Shown here: in pieces, positions 1 to 10,429 of the stretch | Layout of the letters: each line of letters starts with the position of its first letter | Numbering within the stretch: the first letter of the stretch is position 1 | Assembly (NCBI GenBank): GCA_018136815.1 | Contig: CM030941.1 | Location: 1,115,582 to 1,179,581 of the forward strand | Direction: 5' to 3' | DNA from: Isochrysis galbana | Taxonomy: Eukaryota; Haptophyta; Isochrysidales; Isochrysidaceae | DNA length: 64,000 nucleotides | Notes under the pieces: model-generated | The model's database searches: none | What the model was told of the DNA's origin: nothing | The model's input: the letters and a program-made list of their open reading frames with translations, nothing else | Program-made: the position numbers and the translations under genes

Positions 1-166
1 TAAAAGTAGGTTGTGTTTACATTATTGCAAACGGACCATGGCTCAACTTTAGGTATGTCCCATATTCGACGGAACCGGAACGCCACCTCAACCCTTCTGC
101 CTTCTGACCGAAAAGGAGGTACATAGAGGTAGGTAGGAGGTAGGGAGGTGTCGATTTGTTAGCAGC

Positions 167-312
167 TAGCTAGCATTCCTAGCCGCATACACCGGACGAG
201 CCGTGCGCCAATCGCGCATACCCCCATTTCGCGGGGTAGGGGCTCCGTTGCCGTCGAAGGGGTACGGTCCCTCAGCACTAAGTTATACTAACACACTAAT
301 AAAACTCTGACG
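167..312. repeat. Dispersed repeat family H, copy 1
   Basis: A block of about 150 bases that recurs at 23851-23999 and 36458-36609. Shared landmarks, in order, are TAGCATTCCTAGCC-like, GGACGAGC, a small C4/G4 hairpin around ATCGC, GGGGCTCCGTTGCC, and an AAAACTCTGACG-like right end. No reading frame is conserved and no terminal inverted repeat was seen, so a short non-autonomous element or small-RNA-derived retroposon is possible. Sequence 1-166 shows nothing I recognise. Confidence 0.6.
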
Positions 313-425
313 GGCGGCTAGTAGCAGACGGAGCCGTTCACTAAAGAGTTGGCAAAATCAAGAAAAGTAGTCGTTAAAAAGGCGAGAGGGGGCGTCGTGC
401 AGCCTCTCCTCTCCCTCGGGTCGTT

Positions 426-1553
426 GTGGCCGCCATGTTCCATCGGTCTGCAGGGGACCACGAGCGCCAATGGCACTCGAGGACGCTGGGGTACGACAGC
501 CAACGGGGCGGGGTGGGAAGTTTGCTCTCGCACGACGCACGCGTCGAGGCGCTGCCCACGCCGCCCGAGCACGCCGCACGCAGAGACAATGTGCGCGAGA
601 CATTCCAGGCGACTGGTGCTGCGGCTCCACCTGTAGACTCCCTCGCCCAGTTCGGGCGGCGCGGCGCGGGCGAGATTGCGCAGAAAGCTCGTGCACGTGG
701 GAGTGAGATGGACCTGGCCATGCATGGGATCGGCGCAATCGAGAAGCCGAGGCGAGCACCGCCCCCAGCTCACCAGCAAGGTAGCCAGATGCAGGCGCTC
801 ATGTCGGGTGAGAGCCCTCCCCCAGGCGCGGCGCTCGACGATCCTTTCGCACATGTACGAGGTGGCGGGAGACATCGACCAGCTGCGCAGGCGTACCCGA
901 CCGACCCACTGGCCCTCATCAACGCTGATCTGGGCTTGAGCGCGCTAGACAGGCAGGCAACAAATCCGGCTGCGCCCCAGCCTTGTCACGACAGCAATGA
1001 CTTGGTTCGTTCTGTCAACGAGGCGTACGATGCACTGATGCGTGCTGTGACCTCGGCCCCACGGGAGGCGGATGGGTCGCTCTCAGATTACACCTTTGTC
1101 TTTGACATCCTCCAGCGGCATGGATTCCAGCTCGGAACCGAAGGAGCTGGTAATCTGATTGCATCATGCGATGTTCAAGGGGGCATATCATTTTCGGAGT
1201 TCTTGCAGTGTCTTGGCCTCGCCCCGCCCAGCCGCTCCGATCATGCAGGCATTGACACATCTCAACAGGCTCAGGAACAGCAGCTGTCCGCTGCAGCAAC
1301 AGCCAAAGCTCCCTTGACGTGGACTGCAGGTGGTAACTTCCGGGAAGAAGGTCCTTCGCAGGTGCACATGCCGGCATCTAGCGGGACATTGCGTGACCTT
1401 GTACGGGTCCCTGGAGGGGTCAGCGGCGCCAATCTGGAACTCGGACGTCTTCTCAATGGTGATCTAAATCGAAACGCCCGGCGGAGCAACCTTGTTCGTG
1501 AGGCTGAAGAGCACTCGCCTCCCGCCCGCTCCACTGGAGGCCGCATTTTCTGA
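426..1553 (+). CDS. Uncharacterised protein with a degenerate EF-hand-like region
   Basis: An uninterrupted frame of 375 codons; the first Met is used, and Met4 is an equally possible start. I do not recognise the family. The N-terminal half is basic, rich in Ala, Arg and Pro and looks disordered. Around residues 205-275 there is a helix-rich segment resembling an EF-hand pair that has lost its calcium ligands (FDILQRHGFQLGTEG followed by CDVQGGISFSEFLQCLGL; the second half keeps the Gly-Ile-Ser-Phe-Ser-Glu-Phe pattern of a loop end). The last 100 residues are polar. No signal peptide or membrane segment is visible. It lies head to head with nothing obvious upstream and is tail to tail with the Pumilio gene, 458 bases away. 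Calcium binding is doubtful because the acidic loop positions are mostly missing. Confidence 0.6.
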   Translation: MAAMFHRSAGDHERQWHSRTLGYDSQRGGVGSLLSHDARVEALPTPPEHAARRDNVRETFQATGAAAPPVDSLAQFGRRGAGEIAQKARARGSEMDLAMHGIGAIEKPRRAPPPAHQQGSQMQALMSGESPPPGAALDDPFAHVRGGGRHRPAAQAYPTDPLALINADLGLSALDRQATNPAAPQPCHDSNDLVRSVNEAYDALMRAVTSAPREADGSLSDYTFVFDILQRHGFQLGTEGAGNLIASCDVQGGISFSEFLQCLGLAPPSRSDHAGIDTSQQAQEQQLSAAATAKAPLTWTAGGNFREEGPSQVHMPASSGTLRDLVRVPGGVSGANLELGRLLNGDLNRNARRSNLVREAEEHSPPARSTGGRIF

Positions 1554-2011
1554 GTTCCGGCAAGAAATCTAGTGTTTGACTTTCACTGTAGTAGAATATC
1601 TTCCCGTTCACTGTAATAGACCTGACACGTCTACTCGCACATGCTCTCCCTGCGCAGCATCTCCATAGACTCTCATGCATACTGCACAAGGACGGATATT
1701 ATTCACACTTCACGTAAGCGCAGACAACAATCACTAGACTATTCTTTAGGGATCAAACTCGATAAAGGAACGATTCAAAGACTGAGCAAGATCGAATATC
1801 GGGCATTTATGATGCTTAAGGGGGACAGCCACAAATCTCGAGCAGATTTCGGTCGGGAGCTGGCAGGACCAGATGATCATACATGCGAAAGCGAGCTTTG
1901 CCTCCATTTGATGAGCAGTATTCGAGTTGCATCTTGGCGTGCAAGGCGCAAAAAGTTGGAAGGCGGACATGACCATTAGGCTCAAGGAGATTTGCTGCGT
2001 GAAGCTCGAAT
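1554..2011. other. Intergenic, convergent 3' regions
   Basis: Between the tail-to-tail genes at 426-1553 and 2012-4258. Lower GC than the flanking genes. No gene, repeat copy or RNA gene recognised. Confidence 0.5.
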
Positions 2012-4258
2012 CTACTCGGCACCGAGACGGGCAAGAATGGAACGCCCAAAGTTCGTTGAAGTGGTCGATGCCTTGATTTTGTCGATTGCAAATGAGCGAC
2101 GATTTGCATTGGCTAGACGGCGCACTAGGGTTTGCAAAACGTAGTTGCCAAATTGGTGTTCCATTAGTGAGCGCAGCGCATCCCCGGAGTGCTTTCCATC
2201 GAGGCTGACGGCTGGAGGGCTACCAAAAATCTCGTCGCAAACCTTTTCGAGCATTCGTTGCGGTGCAAGAGACAGCACAGACTCGGCGACGTTGGATCCG
2301 TGTTTGGACGTGGAGAGTACGAGGACTTGGGGGAGGAGCTTCCGGATCAACAACTCCCGCTGCATTGGCGTGCTATGACGTAGCAGGACTTGGACAGCGT
2401 AGTTTGCAAAAGAGTGCGCAGCGAGGTGACCGAGCTCTCCCTCAATCATTTTGGTGACTGCCCTAGAGAGATCCATTCCATTGTTTCCGGCCGTCTTGAG
2501 CACGGCCTGAACCACGCGGCAGCCGTTCTGCTGTGTTGCTAGGGCGACAACGTGTTGCGAGACTTCGTCAAGAATGAATGGGGCACAGGTTCGTTCGAAG
2601 GCCACGCTGACTCCCCATGAGCCGTGGGTATCGAGTGCGATCTCCAACACATGACCGTTGAGCTCAGCGACGAGGGTGTGCGCATCTATCGCCGGCAAGG
2701 AGCTTAGCAGCGCCTGGACTACACGCGAGCCCTGCGTGTTGCAAAGCAGTTGCCGCACGTGGCCACCGAATGCTTCCACCATTAGCGGTTGCATCTGCTC
2801 AAGCGCTGCAAGTGTGCTGGCGACGTAGTTCCCGAATGGATGCTGGGCAAGCTGAAGAAGGCGCGGCGTGAGCTCCTCGCACGCCCGGCAAAGGTGTGAC
2901 TTCGAGAGGCGCGACAAAGCATCCTGCAGGACACGTGACCCCTTAGCGTCTGTTGCGACATCAAACAATTGACCCCACGGGATCCGGTTGGCACTGAGGT
3001 TGCTGACTGCGACCGTGACGATGTTCGATGCTGGAGCCGCTGCGGCGTGCCCCACTGCTGCTGCTGGTGGGAGCGCAAAGCTTCCGTGCATGGCCGGCAT
3101 CGGATAAGCCGGAGTTGTTGGAGGAGGCAGCCAAGCATTGCCCACGACAAAGGGTTGCAGGGGTGGCGACGGCATGTGGTGTCCGAGCACTTGCGTGGGC
3201 ATTTGTGCCAATCCAAAAATGTGCGGCTGCTGCTGCTGCATTATCAGAATTCGCTGTTGTTGCTGCATCACCATTTGCTCCATCGCTAGAGCCTGCTGTT
3301 GTGCGAGTTGCTGTGAATGCACAAAGTGCGAGGTCATAAGAGGCTCTGGACAAGGCGCAGCCGAGCTGCTGCATTGAGCGTCCGGCGAAGATGGAACGTA
3401 CGCGTCTAGCGGCAGCGACAAGAAGGGTTGAAATATGGCAGCCGGTGCGTACGCGTGGCCTACCTCGCCTTCGGTCAAATACTCATCGTTTTCTTCTGGG
3501 TCCGAGTAGATGAGCTCATCCACATCGTACGGCTTATCAAAGGAGAGATTGGGTGCTTGCATGGTTTTCTTAGCCCTTGGCTTGCGCACCCGATGGCGTC
3601 GCCGGCGCTCTGCTCCCGGCGGAACAACGTCTTCCGGAGGAACAAGCAATGGCTGGCTCCAGACGCATGAGGGTCCACGACGCGGCGCGGCTTCCGCTTG
3701 CTCCTGCACCCGCAGCATGTTGATTTGAGCGAGCGATAAGGTTGGTGGCCCAGGCGCTAGCTCCTTTGGCGAGGCAGGCTCGGACGAGGACGAGGTCTCT
3801 TCGAAGGTGATTGGGTCGATGAAGGGCAGCGAATCGATTGCCTCGCTATCTCGGTCGCCGACTGATCGCTGGGCCCGAGCGTCCGAGGCTCGGCCAGAGC
3901 GCTGCGCCTCTGCTACAGATGATCGCGACATCGGGTGGTCCGCGTCGATCATGTCCATGAGACTGCGGCGCTTTGGCATGTCCGTGCCTCCGCTCGAATG
4001 TTTACGAGATGCACGCTTCCGCGAGATCACATGCAGATTGCTCCGCACGTGCTTCCATTCCGACGGCGTTTCGGCACATCTAGTAGAGTTCTCTGTGATT
4101 TCGGTGTCGAGTTCCTGCGTGGACTGGATGGTGCAGCGGTCAAGGGCCGTCTCGGGGAGGGTTGAGTGGTCGACGAGCAGATCCGACTCGCAGTCCGAGT
4201 CGGAGCATCCCTCCTGGTCGAGCTCCTGGTCGAGAGAAGCCCCAACGATTGCTGCCAT
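2012..4258 (-). CDS. Pumilio/PUF-family RNA-binding protein
   Basis: A single frame of 748 codons. PUF proteins bind 3' UTRs and repress or localise mRNA in the cytoplasm. Residues 1-410 are a low-complexity regulatory region: acidic N-terminus, Ser-rich and Pro-rich stretches, and Gln-rich runs near 320-350. Residues about 415-745 hold eight PUF repeats. The base-contacting positions can be read in each: R1 S-R..Q, R2 N-Y..S, R3 S-R..Q, R4 S-W..S, R5 C-R..Q, R6 N-Y..Q, R7 S-N..E, R8 N-Y..Q. By the published PUF code this predicts binding to UGUA-n-A-U-A (U7 weak because R2 lacks Gln), the classical Pumilio element. R4 is atypical. No introns are needed, and the Met at 4258 is the first in frame. 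PUF identity is near certain; the orthology subgroup is not. Confidence 0.93.
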   Translation of the reverse strand: MAAIVGASLDQELDQEGCSDSDCESDLLVDHSTLPETALDRCTIQSTQELDTEITENSTRCAETPSEWKHVRSNLHVISRKRASRKHSSGGTDMPKRRSLMDMIDADHPMSRSSVAEAQRSGRASDARAQRSVGDRDSEAIDSLPFIDPITFEETSSSSEPASPKELAPGPPTLSLAQINMLRVQEQAEAAPRRGPSCVWSQPLLVPPEDVVPPGAERRRRHRVRKPRAKKTMQAPNLSFDKPYDVDELIYSDPEENDEYLTEGEVGHAYAPAAIFQPFLSLPLDAYVPSSPDAQCSSSAAPCPEPLMTSHFVHSQQLAQQQALAMEQMVMQQQQRILIMQQQQPHIFGLAQMPTQVLGHHMPSPPLQPFVVGNAWLPPPTTPAYPMPAMHGSFALPPAAAVGHAAAAPASNIVTVAVSNLSANRIPWGQLFDVATDAKGSRVLQDALSRLSKSHLCRACEELTPRLLQLAQHPFGNYVASTLAALEQMQPLMVEAFGGHVRQLLCNTQGSRVVQALLSSLPAIDAHTLVAELNGHVLEIALDTHGSWGVSVAFERTCAPFILDEVSQHVVALATQQNGCRVVQAVLKTAGNNGMDLSRAVTKMIEGELGHLAAHSFANYAVQVLLRHSTPMQRELLIRKLLPQVLVLSTSKHGSNVAESVLSLAPQRMLEKVCDEIFGSPPAVSLDGKHSGDALRSLMEHQFGNYVLQTLVRRLANANRRSFAIDKIKASTTSTNFGRSILARLGAE

Positions 4259-4827
4259 ATCCAGAGTCGTCGGCCCAACCAGTCCGCTCCTTCCTTCCTT
4301 CCTTGCGTGAAGTTCCTATCGCCCCTTGCTTGCTAGGGTTGTTCCCTGATTTACTTTTCTTTTCATGATGGCGTTTACTATGATAAAGGACTCCTTGCGA
4401 ATCCAGATGATGCAGCCGTCGATCGATGGATCGATCGATCATTTTTAACCCTAGTACTTGTCTATTTATGGATTTTTGGTGGTCGAATTTGGGTTGAAGG
4501 GCCCCAGGGCTCACATATTTTGTGCCAGGCAGGCCTTCTGCAGCACTTGAGCTTGAGCCATGGCTGAGCTTACGATTACGAGGATATTTTGTTTCGGGAG
4601 CCGCGGCGAGCATGCTCCACTCGCAACCCTGGCCCTGGCCCGCGTGCACCGCGTCGGTGGTGCAGATAATAAAATGTCTGAGCGTTGGTACCACTATTGC
4701 CCCTAGCCCGGTACTATGAATCACGACAAACCACAATGAACTTGCCTGCACGTAACGTGCGAGCGTATCTATCGCGGCGGCGACGAGCAGGTCCAGTCGG
4801 CGAGAGGAGAGAGGAGACTGATACTGA
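4259..4827. other. Upstream region of the PUF gene
   Basis: Presumed promoter and 5' UTR of the minus-strand PUF gene. It contains a short palindromic GATCGATC run near 4420-4442. No gene or repeat copy recognised. Confidence 0.4.
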
Positions 4828-4931
<104 letters not shown>

Positions 4932-4964
4932 AATGTTATATCCTAATCCTAGCCAACCCCAACC

Positions 4965-5184
4965 AGCCCTACCCAACACAAGAGGCCTGCCCCCCCCCCC
5001 CCAACGCGAGGCCCGAGGTATTGCACACGGGTGTCGACCCCCCAAAAACCAAAACCGAGAAGAAAATGGAACGAGGGGGGGAGCGGGAAGGGAGAGTAGC
5101 GGTAGGGGTAATGGCGATGTCGGCTTGATCACGGGAGGGTGTGAGTCTGCATTAGCTTAGCGGACACCTTCAAGAATTTTTTTT
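4965..5184 (+). mobile_element. Small retroposon S4 (T-tailed, SINE-like)
   Basis: A 220-base insertion ending in T9 and flanked by a 15-base direct repeat TAGCCAACCCCAACC at 4950-4964 and 5185-5199, the mark of target-primed integration. It carries the shared module: a C-rich stem, loop with GTATTGCACAC, G-rich return stem (about 5012-5032), then an A-rich central part and ...TTCAAGAATTTTTTTTT. No coding capacity. Confidence 0.8.
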
Positions 5185-5199
5185 TAGCCAACCCCAACC

Positions 5200-5650
5200 C
5201 CACCAGCTACCAGCTACCAGCTAATTGGATACAACGTTTCAGTCCCGGAATCCCGCCATGCCTGACGTACCAGGTGTCCGAGTGATACCGGGGGGCTGCC
5301 CCCTCCCCTCGATATTTGTCCCCCCTCCAGTGCACGCACCGACCCTGCGCACCCCAGTGCGTCCTCTCCTCGAGTCCACGTTAGGGGAAAAACCTTTCGG
5401 GTAAGGGTAAACCGACGCGGGAGGGGGGGGGGGCACTCGTGAAATTAGGGCCCCAGAGCGCTAATCACTCTCGCCGGAGCGAGCGGTCGGCAAGCCGCGG
5501 CCCTCCCTTCCCTCCTGGCTCTGGCGCCCCGGCGTCATCTGTTATCTAAATAGGGCAAGAAGACTCATAAATAAGGCATTAGCGCCGGAGGGGAGAGCTA
5601 CCGCTCCACCCTCCCCTCCCTCTTCCCTCTTCCTCCTCTCTTCCCTGCGG
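5200..5650. other. Intergenic, GC-rich
   Basis: No gene recognised; contains homopolymer G and C runs. Confidence 0.4.
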
Positions 5651-5682
5651 CTCAACTAAGTTTATACTTGGTTCACCCATGG
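5651..5682 (+). repeat. Isolated 5' end of an L-type retroposon
   Basis: Carries the near-palindromic start AACTAAGTTTATACTTGGTT followed by CACCCATGG, identical in layout to the starts at 12625, 18995 and 40606, but the body of the element does not follow. Either a fragment or a different element sharing this terminus. Confidence 0.6.
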
Positions 5683-6136
5683 ACCAAGTATCCAACGCTC
5701 CCACCCAAACAAATATCCAGAGATAGCTGGTTCTGCCAAAATCAAAAATCAGCCCAAATATCCAGTAGATATATCCGGATATTTCTTCCAACCCCAAGTC
5801 GAGCCCCGTCGAGACCCGCCTCGCTCGTCGTCACGCTCCGCCTCACCGCGCTCCGCCTCACCGCTCTCCCGGCGATCCGGCGATCCGCCTCACCGCGCCC
5901 CGCCTCACCGCGCTCCGCTTCACGGCGCTCCGCCTCGTCGTCGCGCCCCGCCTCACCGCGCCCCGCCTCACGCCGCCCTCGCCTCCGCCACCCTCGCCTC
6001 CTCTCCCCGCCCCTCTCCCCCTCCCTCGTCGCCTCCCTCGTCTCCTCTCCCTCCCTTGCCGCCCCCTCAGCCTCCTTCATCGCCTCTCTCCTCTCGCCCC
6101 CTCCTCCTCCTCCATCACCTGCCCATTCATCCATCA

Positions 6137-6308
6137 CCTCCTCGCTCGTCCCCTCCTCGCTCGTCCCCTCCTCGCTCGTCCCCTCCTCGCTCGTCCCCTC
6201 CTCGCTCGTCCCCTCCTCGCTCGTCCCCTCCTCGCTCGTCCCCTCCTCGCTCGTCCCGTCCTCGCTCCTCGCTCGTCCCGTCCTCGCTCCTCGCTCGTCC
6301 CGTCCTCG
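6137..6308. repeat. 15-base minisatellite
   Basis: About eight perfect tandem copies of CCCTCCTCGCTCGTC followed by diverged copies in which the spacing and C/G at one position change. It runs in a pyrimidine-rich tract from about 5800. Confidence 0.95.
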
Positions 6309-6322
6309 CACCTGGCGCGCCG

Positions 6323-6496
6323 GAAGTCTTGCCAAACTTGGCTAAGATGGCCAGCCAATACCTCGGACGTCCAGCCTCGTCTGCGGGCGTCGAGCGCGCC
6401 TTCTCGAAAGCTGGGCTGCTCCACGACGATCTGAAGGCAGGTCAATCAGATGACAGCCTCGAGCACGCTTTGCTTGCGGGGAAGAATTGTGAGTGA
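6323..6496 (+). pseudogene. hAT transposase C-terminal remnant
   Basis: The last 57 residues of the frame ending at 6496 match the hAT dimerisation region: LPNLAKMASQYLGRP, then SSAGVERAFSKAG, the signature Ser-Ser-Ala-x-x-Glu-Arg-x-Phe-Ser, then a Leu/Asp-rich end. Upstream the frame dissolves into the minisatellite, so nothing of the DDE catalytic core remains here. A dead fragment, unrelated in detail to the longer hAT frame at the right edge of the window. Confidence 0.7.
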
Positions 6497-6808
6497 ATGT
6501 GATTATGTGAGTTGGTGAGTTGTTGTTTGCTGTCCGTTCGCGCGTTCTCGCGCGCAGCGCGCTATAAAAATTTGCGGCGTTGCGCAGTGCGTAGCCTGGC
6601 GTTGCGGCTTGGAAGGGCCTATTAATACCTTATTAGTAGGTTTCGCGCTTGCAGCTATCTAGATAGATACAGATAGTGGCTCAGGGCTATCTAGATAGAT
6701 ACAGATAGTGCCTTTTGAGGGGTAGAGCTAGCCTAATATATAGATAGTTGTCTAACATGTTCACAGCCTTAATTTATGTACAGTCCCTCTCTCTTCGGAG
6801 GCGACCGA
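6497..6808. other. Intergenic
   Basis: A duplicated ATCTAGATAGATACAGATAG motif near 6655-6706 is the only structure noticed. No gene recognised. Confidence 0.4.
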
Positions 6809-7010
6809 CAGGAGGAAGGCGAGAATCAGGCCATCGAGAATCGGTACACACCGTCTGCCACTGGAGACCCACTGCACCCAGCCCCTAGGTAGAGCACGAG
6901 GGGACGAGCCGCAAGGCAGGTGGAGGGGGAGTGAAGGGAAGCGGGCGAGGCTGCGAAGATACTGTGCAGGGTCGCGCGCGCGGCGAGATTATTAAGAAGT
7001 TTTTTTTTCC
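6809..7010 (+). mobile_element. Small retroposon S1 (T-tailed, SINE-like)
   Basis: About 200 bases, ending ATTATTAAGAAG plus a T9 run, flanked by a 14-base direct repeat TCGGAGGCGACCGA at 6795-6808 and 7011-7024. Contains the C-stem / GTAGAGCACG / G-stem module near 6884-6908. Closely related to the copies at 57985-58147 (+) and 62863-63024 (-). Confidence 0.8.
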
Positions 7011-7024
7011 TCGGAGGCGACCGA

Positions 7025-7599
7025 TATACTAGTACTATCAGACTTACATCGCCAATGCCGCTTTTCCCTCACTTGACGAGTCACGAGCTGAGCAAAGTTG
7101 GTTCTCTGGGGTACTGATCTATATAACGAGCGTAAAACACTGATGGCTGCTGCTAGATGCGATAGAAGCCGTGAGGCCCAGGATGTGCAGGTGAGGCAAA
7201 CATAGAAATGTTGCGTGCGCGAATCTCCCACGTTGGTGATGGGGGAGAGATTTTGTCCACCAGTCATCGCTCGACAGTGCCGATGGCCGCTCGAAATTGC
7301 GACAACCCCCCACGCTCTTGAACAAGCGTCCCAGGAGCAAGGAGTGGATGGCGTCGAATGCATTGGGGGGCTAAGTTTCGGCAACATGTTGCGACGTGCA
7401 ATCACCCTAGACGATGCAGCCATTGCAATGCTCCCGACGGATGCGCCATGTGCAGCCCGTCTTGACGATGCAGTCATTACAAAAGTAATACCGGTTGAAA
7501 TAAAACTGGGACCATTCTATCACGTCTCACCCGACGAGTATTCTTCGCGACACAAACTTAGTTGCTTCTCCAGCAAAGCATTTCATCGGCCAGGAATAT
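7025..7599. other. Intergenic, downstream of glycyl-tRNA synthetase
   Basis: Open frames of 150-160 codons exist on both strands but match nothing I know and overlap each other. No RNA gene or repeat copy recognised. Confidence 0.35.
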
Positions 7600-9932
7600 C
7601 TACGACTTCATGCTCGCAAGGTGGGCCGAAAGCCATGCAATTGGATCCTCAGGCTGCGTCTCCGCAAGGGCATTAACTGCGTCGTTGAGGGTGGCTGCAA
7701 CGGCGTGCTTGCGTAGGTAATCGAGCTTATCGCCCGCAGCCGCCACACCGGCAGAAGAAGAGGAAGTCCCACCGGTCGAGTAGGAGGCCAGCACATCCTC
7801 CCAGGTGAGCTGATGGGAGGACGAGAGCTTAGCGATGATGGCGGGGATGTCAACCAATGGAAGTCGGACTTGTTGTGTTGAATCGCGTTCACGAAGCGTG
7901 GCCGTGCCAACGAGCGAGCCACCATCGAGCGAATCAAAGTCGATTGTGATGGCATACGGGATGCCAAGCTCATCCGCTCGAGCATACCTCCTACCGATGG
8001 AGGCGCCGGACTCGTCGACTTTGTACTGGAGACCATTCTCAGCTAACCCCGCACGGGCCATAGCGAGCAGGTTGCCGTACTGGGCAACAACGCGCTGATC
8101 CAACGGGAGCACAACGCACTTGTACGGAGCAATCTCAGCCGGGAGCGCGAGAACACCCGCTTTCACCTTGTCGCCCTCCTTCTTGTCCGCCTTCTTCTTC
8201 TTATCGCCACCGTCAGCCGGCTTCTCTGAAGCTGCGCTGTCGTCTGCACGCAAAGAGAATGTGTGCTCGTAGATGGCGGTAAGGATGCGGTCGATGCCAA
8301 AGGATGGCTCGATGACATTCGGTGTGAAGACCTCGACGTGCTGCGTCTCGGTAATAGACTCCACCTGAAGAAGTTCGTTGCTAATCTCGAAGGACTGACC
8401 CTCCACCTCGAGGGAGCACACACCCTTCGCTTCGGCAGTGGCCTTCAAGGCCTTGAGGGCATCTGCACTCATCTCACTCAGCGAGGCTGTCACCAGCTTC
8501 GCGTCCTTCTTGAAGTGCTTGCCAATGGCCGCCAGAGACTTCTTAGTCAGACAGAAGCGTTCGATTTTGATAGGCGTGTCGAGGGTCTGCTGGGCGGTGA
8601 GCGAAGTGCCTGTAGCCTGGGAGTGGACCGTTAAGTCGAAAGCAGAGCGGTCAGCGATGCCGACACACTCCACCCAGCCAAGGGACATCTCGATCTCGGC
8701 ATCCCAGCAATCGCAGGCGTAGTGCGCCATTTCATCAGGAAGGTGCTGGCGGAAACGGATATTCTCAGGCCTGCAGCCGGCGCGAACGAGGAAAAGGTAC
8801 GTGCGACCTATGAAGAAGGCGAGCGTCTCGTTGGCCACAGTGCCAGCGGCCACCGCCGCACCAAGTGTCATTCGTGTTGCGGGTTGGGCGGCCAGCTGCT
8901 GGTCTGAAGCGAAGAGGAGTAGTTCGAGTCCCGAAATGTCGCCGAACTTCGGGTGCGCCTTCTTCTCAGGGTGAACAAAGAATTCGATCTCGGCCTGTGT
9001 GAATTCGCGTTGTCGGATTAGGCCAGACCGAGGCGCTATCTCGTTACGGAAAGCCTTCCCGACCTGAGCAATGCCGAAGGGAACAACCCCAGCGTTTTGC
9101 TCTAGGCAGAATTTGAAGTTAAGGAAGATGCCCTGAGCGGTCTCGGGCCTGAGGTAGCCTTGCACCATCCCAGTGGGTCCGATGGGCGTGGCGAACATGA
9201 GGTTGAACTCCTCAGGCTCCGTGAGATCAGCGCCCGTCTCCGGAGCTTTGATCCCGTACTGCTTGAAGACAGCCGAGATCTGTTCCTTAGAGTAAGCATC
9301 AGCCTGGGCCTTCACCTTCTCATACTCAACCAGCTTTTCTGAAGAAAGCCCCTTCTCAGCCATCCTGGCATCCATGACCTCCTCCAGAAGTTTGTCTGCG
9401 CGATAGAACTTGTTGCCATCCGAAGAGTCCTTCACGATGAAATCGTTAAAGCGCTCAACATGCCCTGATGTGAGCAGGACATCATGAGGCATGATGTTCG
9501 TGTCGTCGACCTCCATGAGATTCTCTTCAATCACGAAGTGTTTGCGCCACAGCGCAAGAAGATTCTGCTTCACAGCAGCACCAGGAGGACCATACCTAAA
9601 ACAACAGTAGGGCACGCATCTCCTAAGTGAATGCCCAGAACGTGCGTACCGATGCAGCAGACCTTAACAGACCGGCGGTTTGGGATTCTACCAAGAGACC
9701 ACGAAGGCGGCCGTCCCCTCAATCCGCGTCTGCCATCTGCGTCTCTCGGTGTCACGGATTCCTCATGTGGCTTGCACTGGGGCGAGGGCAGCAGCGCTTA
9801 CGTGTAGAAGCCGCCCACTCCGCCGTAGATCTCAAACGCCTGCCTGTAGAAGAAGCGTCGCTTGATGAGGTCGTCGAGGTCAGGCTTGGCGGCGGCGAAG
9901 CCAGCGGAGCCCTCGCTCGCTGTGATCGGCAT
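7600..9932 (-). CDS. Glycyl-tRNA synthetase, eukaryotic/archaeal alpha2 type
   Basis: Charges tRNA-Gly with glycine. Two exons on the minus strand, 9932-9802 and 9595-7600; intron 9596-9801 has GTAAGC and TAG ends. The join restores the family hallmark FEIYGGVGGFYT-YGPPG with a codon split after two bases, giving 708 residues, a normal length. Exon 2 shows the class II catalytic core: YLRPETAQGIFLNF, motif 2 FRNEIAPRSGLIRQREFTQ, the motif 3 region FGIDRIL near residue 500, a Lys-rich insertion near 530, and the C-terminal anticodon-binding domain (PYKCVVLPLDQRVVAQYGN onward). There is no WHEP domain. The chosen Met (9932) opens MPITASEGSAG; an in-frame Met at 10112 would add a basic leader. 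Identity is certain; the start is open. Confidence 0.95.
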
Positions 9933-10112
9933 GTGTTGGCGCGGGGTGGTCTCGCTCGCTCGCTCGCTCGCTCGCTCCCCCGGCGCGAGCGAGGAGCACT
10001 CGGGGGGGAGAAGTGCGGGGGGGGGAGAGAGAGAGAGAGAGGGGCAGCTCCACGCGGTGCGCGTGCCCTTCCGGCCCCCCCTTCGGGATCCTCGTGCTTT
10101 TTTATTAATCAA
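9933..10112 (-). other. Possible alternative N-terminal extension of glycyl-tRNA synthetase
   Basis: Continuous in-frame extension of 60 codons upstream of the preferred Met, beginning at an ATG at 10112. It is rich in Arg, Lys, Ser and Ala with few acidic residues, as expected for an organelle-targeting presequence. It includes a CTCG tetranucleotide repeat (about 9951-9978), so it could equally be 5' UTR. In yeast, plants and animals one glycyl-tRNA synthetase gene often serves cytosol and mitochondria through two starts. Confidence 0.35.
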
Positions 10113-10399
10113 CTATTCACTCCTTACTGCCGACGCGCCAAAATTGGAGCTTCCGCTCTGCGCACCCTTTCTTTTTCTTCTCTGCTCGCCACAGGCTCAC
10201 CCCCAGCACACCCGCAGGAGCTTAGCAGGAGCTCTCTCAGGGGAGTTGGGGAGTTCAAGTAAGTTCAAGGACCATCCCCCGACACACTTTGGACTTTGGC
10301 AGCCACGCATATTGCATATTGTACAGAGTGGATGATCGATGCTGATGTTGGCTTCAGTAATAATGTGCCCACAAGAGGAAACGAAAACGAATAAGTCGC

Positions 10400-10429
10400 G
10401 CTCCAATATTGGATATTGGAGCTTTTTTT
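10400..10429 (+). other. Hairpin followed by T7
   Basis: A perfect 9-base stem (GCTCCAATA / TATTGGAGC) with a 5-base loop, directly followed by seven Ts. This is the shape of a 3' end of a polymerase III small RNA, but no recognisable promoter box or RNA family was found upstream. Confidence 0.3.

Noticed and set aside
5668..6335. Ser-Pro-Arg rich frames on both strands
   Set aside because: They follow the 15-base minisatellite; only the hAT-like tail ending at 6496 is meaningful.
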